Positions 61,179-64,000 of a stretch of DNA of 64,000 bases are shown here, in pieces (positions within the stretch are counted from its first letter, which is position 1; the number at the start of each line of letters is the position of its first letter). This DNA is from an uncultured Sutterella sp. GTDB taxonomy: Bacteria; Pseudomonadota; Gammaproteobacteria; Burkholderiales; Burkholderiaceae_F. The notes beneath the pieces are model-generated. The model saw nothing but the letters and a program-made list of their open reading frames with translations, searched no databases and was not told the origin of the DNA. Made by a program: the position numbers and the translations under genes. The DNA lies in assembly GCA_937906995.1 (NCBI GenBank), contig CALESB010000008.1, forward strand, positions 1 through 64,000, written 5' to 3'.

Positions 61179-61295
61179 TAGCTATCTCTTTTAGGATTTC
61201 GGCATAAATCACTAAAATCCTCTAAAATTGAGGGGTTATCGGTAGTCTATTAGTCTTCCGAATAAGCTAATTTTGATGTTATAAGGATCTTGGGA

Positions 61296-62414
61296 ATGCA
61301 AATCATTAAGAGCTCTCGTGAAGCTTTTGCCACCCCGGTGCAAGCCGTCAGCGGTATTGTCGGCAAGCAACGCCAAACTCTGCCTATTCTTTCAAATATT
61401 CTTATCAAAAAGGTGGGGACTCGAGTCGAATTTACAGCCACCGATTTGGATATTGAAATTAAAACATTTGCAGATATTGGCGCAGACGGTCCTGATACCT
61501 GTGTTACAGTAGATGCCGCAAAATTACAAAGTTTAATTAGCGCCCTTAATCATGGTTCTGAAGTAACACTTTCCCAACAAAGTGAGAACGATCCCACTGT
61601 TGAGCTCAAGCAAGGAAAAAGTACATTTCGCCTGAATACGTTACCAGCTGAAGAGTTCCCAAATCGTCAAGCTACCTCTTTTGCTCAAACTTTAGTTATT
61701 CCTGCCAATCAGTTGCGTCACTTATTGCAACTGGTTCACTTCTCCATGGCTCAACAAGATATTCGCTACTTCCTCAACGGCATGTTGATGTCTGTCGAGG
61801 GGGATACGGTAAGAGTCGTGACCACTGACGGCCACCGCTTGGCCTACTGCGAGTCAAAATTAGAAGCTCCAATCGCCGATACGATTCAATGTATCGTTCC
61901 ACGCCGTACCGTCTTGGAAATGATTAGACTCATTCCAGATAACGAAGAAGTCATTACCATTGAAATTTCTAATACTGAAATTCGTGTCACGTGGGGCAAT
62001 ATTACGATGTCCTCCAAGCTTGTTGAGGGCAAATTCCCAGACTATAACCGAGTAATTCCTACCAATAACAGCAATATTTTCGTTGTCAAACGTGAGGATT
62101 TACTGAGTGCTTTAAAGCGCACTGCTATTTTGGCAAATGCTAAATTAAGAGGCGTTAAGTGGAACTTAACTGCCAATTCTCTGACGGTTCAAAGTACTAA
62201 TTCGGACCAAGAAGAGGCTAAGGATGTCTTAGATATTCAATACAATGGATTGGACATTGAAATTGGCTTCAACCTTTTATATTTGCAAGATGTTTTGAAT
62301 AACCTTCGTAGTGAAGATGTTCAGTTTGCATTGCATAGCAACACTGGGGCCATGTTGGTAACTATGCCAGATAACAACTCCTTCAAGTACGTTGTTATGC
62401 CGATGCGTACCTAA
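61296..62414 (+). CDS. dnaN: DNA polymerase III beta sliding clamp
   Basis: Ring clamp that gives processivity to DNA polymerase III. 372 aa in three homologous domains; MQIIKSSREAFATPVQAVSGIVG at the start, RQTLPILSNILIKK, and the C-terminal ending KYVVMPMRT, characteristic of DnaN. The ATG at 61296 has AAGGA eight bases upstream. 117 bases after dnaA, probably co-transcribed. Confidence 0.97.
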   Translation: MQIIKSSREAFATPVQAVSGIVGKQRQTLPILSNILIKKVGTRVEFTATDLDIEIKTFADIGADGPDTCVTVDAAKLQSLISALNHGSEVTLSQQSENDPTVELKQGKSTFRLNTLPAEEFPNRQATSFAQTLVIPANQLRHLLQLVHFSMAQQDIRYFLNGMLMSVEGDTVRVVTTDGHRLAYCESKLEAPIADTIQCIVPRRTVLEMIRLIPDNEEVITIEISNTEIRVTWGNITMSSKLVEGKFPDYNRVIPTNNSNIFVVKREDLLSALKRTAILANAKLRGVKWNLTANSLTVQSTNSDQEEAKDVLDIQYNGLDIEIGFNLLYLQDVLNNLRSEDVQFALHSNTGAMLVTMPDNNSFKYVVMPMRT

Positions 62415-62432
62415 TTTAATTCTTATTTTTGC

Positions 62433-62474
62433 AAAAAAATCAACACCCGCCCTAATGATCATTAGAGCGGGTGT
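62433..62474 (-). terminator. Palindromic hairpin between dnaN and gyrB (U-run on the minus strand)
   Basis: ACACCCGC / CTAATGATCATTAG / GCGGGTGT forms a long hairpin (62443-62474). The T-run is on the minus strand (seven A at 62433-62439 on the plus strand), so it would stop leftward antisense transcription; on the plus strand it lacks a T-tract. Confidence 0.6.
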
Positions 62475-62614
62475 CGTGTCAATTAAGTCCTAGATTTTTT
62501 AAGAAAATATTCGTAAAAAGCACCTACGATACTGAATGCTTTTTATAAAATAAACATGTTAGATCTTTTCTAAAAAATCGACCGATTTTCATTTTTTTGA
62601 AGTGCTTAAAGTTT

Positions 62615-64000
62615 ATGAGTGAAGAGCAAAACAAAATGCAACAAAGCAACTATGGTGCAGAGTCCATTGTTGTTTTGGAGGGTCTGGAGGCTGTCCGAAA
62701 GCGTCCCGGTATGTACATTGGCGATACGGCGGATGGCTCTGGTTTGCACCATTTAATCTACGAAGTTGTTGATAATTCAATCGATGAAGCATTGGCTGGT
62801 TTTGCCAATGAAATTATTGTCACACTGCATACTGATGGCTCTGTATCTATCACTGACAATGGGCGAGGTATTCCTACCGATGTCAAAATGGACGATAAGC
62901 ATAACCCCAAGCGTAGCGCTGCGGAAATTGCGTTAACAGAGTTGCATGCTGGCGGTAAGTTTTCTGAAAATAGCTACAAAATCTCCGGTGGCTTGCACGG
63001 TGTTGGGGTATCATGTGTCAATGCCCTATCAACCTGGTTGCATCTAACCGTCTGCCGTGACAATAAAGTCCATTACCTTGAGTTTGAAAAGGGCAAGTTA
63101 ATTAATCGTCAAATTCAAGAACTTCAAACGGACAAAGGCCTTGTCAAAATTTCTCCAATGATTGATAAGGGAGAAACTGACAAACGTGGTACTACCGTAC
63201 ATTTTTATCCTGATAAAGAAATCTTTACAGATATCACGTTCAGCTTTGAACGTTTGTCCGAAAGATTACGTGAGCTTTCCTTCTTAAACTCCGGCGTTAA
63301 TATTTTATTGTTAGATCAACGTAGCGGTAAAGAAGAACGTTTTCATGCCCAGGGTGGAGTTAGAGGTTTTGTCGAATTTATCAATCAAAACCGACAAGTT
63401 CTACATAAGACGCCTTTCTATGCCTTAAAAACAGTTGAAAGCCAAGGTGTACCAGTCACTGTTGAAATTTCAATGCAATGGAATGACACATACAATGAAC
63501 GCCTGACTGCTTATACCAATAACATTCCACAAAAAGATGGTGGCACGCACGTAACTGGCTTGCGTAGTGCAATGACTCGTGTCATTAAGAATTACATTAT
63601 CAAAGAAGAGTTAAATAAAAAACTCAAAAATGATATTGACGGCGATGACATGAGAGAAGGTTTAACTTGCATTCTCTCTGTCAAAGTACCACAACCTAAA
63701 TTTAGTTCACAAACTAAGGATAAGTTGGTTTCCAGTGAAGTACGTCCAGCTGTTGAAGAGGTCATTAATACAGAGTTAACAACCTTCCTAGATGAGAACC
63801 CAACAGAAGCTCATGCTATTTGCGAGAAAATTGTAGCTGCCTCTAGAGCGCGAGAAGCTGCCCGAAAGGCCAGAGATATGAGTCGCAAAACCCTTTTAGG
63901 TTCTGGTTCTTTGCCTGGAAAGTTAGCTGATTGCCAAGAAAAGAATCCTGCACTCAGCGAACTATTCCTCGTGGAAGGGGACTCTGCTGGAGGATCTGCG
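62615..64000 (+). CDS. gyrB: DNA gyrase subunit B, N-terminal part (cut by window end)
   Basis: First 462 codons of GyrB. They include the GHKL ATPase domain with YEVVDNSIDEALAG, DNGRGIPT, LHAGGKF, the K-loop GGLHGVGVSCVNAL, the transducer domain with QNDTYNERL-type text (NDTYNERLTAYTNN) and the start of the TOPRIM metal site LFLVEGDSAGGSA. A very short linker marks it as GyrB rather than ParE (dnaA-dnaN-gyrB context). The rest lies beyond the window. 200 bases separate it from dnaN. Confidence 0.97.
   Translation, partial: MSEEQNKMQQSNYGAESIVVLEGLEAVRKRPGMYIGDTADGSGLHHLIYEVVDNSIDEALAGFANEIIVTLHTDGSVSITDNGRGIPTDVKMDDKHNPKRSAAEIALTELHAGGKFSENSYKISGGLHGVGVSCVNALSTWLHLTVCRDNKVHYLEFEKGKLINRQIQELQTDKGLVKISPMIDKGETDKRGTTVHFYPDKEIFTDITFSFERLSERLRELSFLNSGVNILLLDQRSGKEERFHAQGGVRGFVEFINQNRQVLHKTPFYALKTVESQGVPVTVEISMQWNDTYNERLTAYTNNIPQKDGGTHVTGLRSAMTRVIKNYIIKEELNKKLKNDIDGDDMREGLTCILSVKVPQPKFSSQTKDKLVSSEVRPAVEEVINTELTTFLDENPTEAHAICEKIVAASRAREAARKARDMSRKTLLGSGSLPGKLADCQEKNPALSELFLVEGDSAGGSA

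Overview
The window is a chromosomal segment of a Gram-negative bacterium of low-to-moderate GC. The order rpmH-rnpA-yidD-yidC-mnmE-mnmG-rsmG-parA-parB-atpIBEFHAGDC-priA, with DUF971-ubiE-Tim44 next to it, and the tRNA-Tyr/Gly/Thr-tuf cluster are typical of Betaproteobacteria (Burkholderiales). AT-rich codons, a cytochrome bd oxidase operon, a Zn-independent FolE2 and many small host-associated-type intergenic regions suggest a microaerophilic or anaerobic lineage such as the Sutterellaceae. That placement is inference, not a database match.

Layout. 0-0.6 kb: start of tuf and three tRNAs on the minus strand. 0.6-9.1 kb: small membrane proteins, cardiolipin synthase, FolE2, then a tight plus-strand operon argS-SPOR-dsbA-phosphohexomutase-SDR. 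9.1-15.4 kb: recQ, isoaspartyl dipeptidase, SstT, a DUF3455 lipoprotein and a DUF1801 protein. 15.5-18.9 kb: cydP-cydA-cydB-cydX-ybgE; the 36-codon cydX is included. 18.9-25.2 kb: yaeQ, a FadL-type porin, a DUF4870-like membrane protein, and a response regulator/sensor kinase pair followed by an HtrA/DegP protease. 25.2-31.8 kb: a complete RND efflux operon (MFP-RND-OMF) whose TetR regulator is the last gene of the operon. 32-41 kb: marC, glmUS, Tim44-like, ubiE, DUF971, tRNA-Arg, priA. 41.4-52 kb: yggU, usp, the whole F1Fo ATP synthase operon, parAB, a second marC. 52-64 kb: rsmG, mnmG, mnmE, yidC, yidD, rnpA, rpmH on the minus strand, and dnaA, dnaN, gyrB (cut by the window end) on the plus strand.

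The gene-strand switch at 59.4-59.8 kb (rpmH left, dnaA right) marks the presumptive replication origin neighbourhood, and three parS-like sites lie at 52.1, 53.2 and 54.8 kb beside parAB. However, the best DnaA-box cluster I can see (two perfect boxes, two one-mismatch boxes, a consensus IHF site and an AT-rich stretch) is 18 kb away in the priA-yggU gap.

The most unusual non-coding structure is a region of about 350 bp between ubiE and the Tim44-like gene. It is bounded by two near-identical 20-nt hairpins whose only two differences are a compensatory base-pair change. It is packed with further hairpins and resembles a gene-less IS200/IS605-type element or an omega-RNA-like structured RNA. 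Other points of interest are an intrinsic terminator directly in front of the SD-less dnaA start, a hairpin covering the Shine-Dalgarno of the DUF3455 lipoprotein gene, and several perfect palindromes upstream of folE2, iadA and the RND operon.
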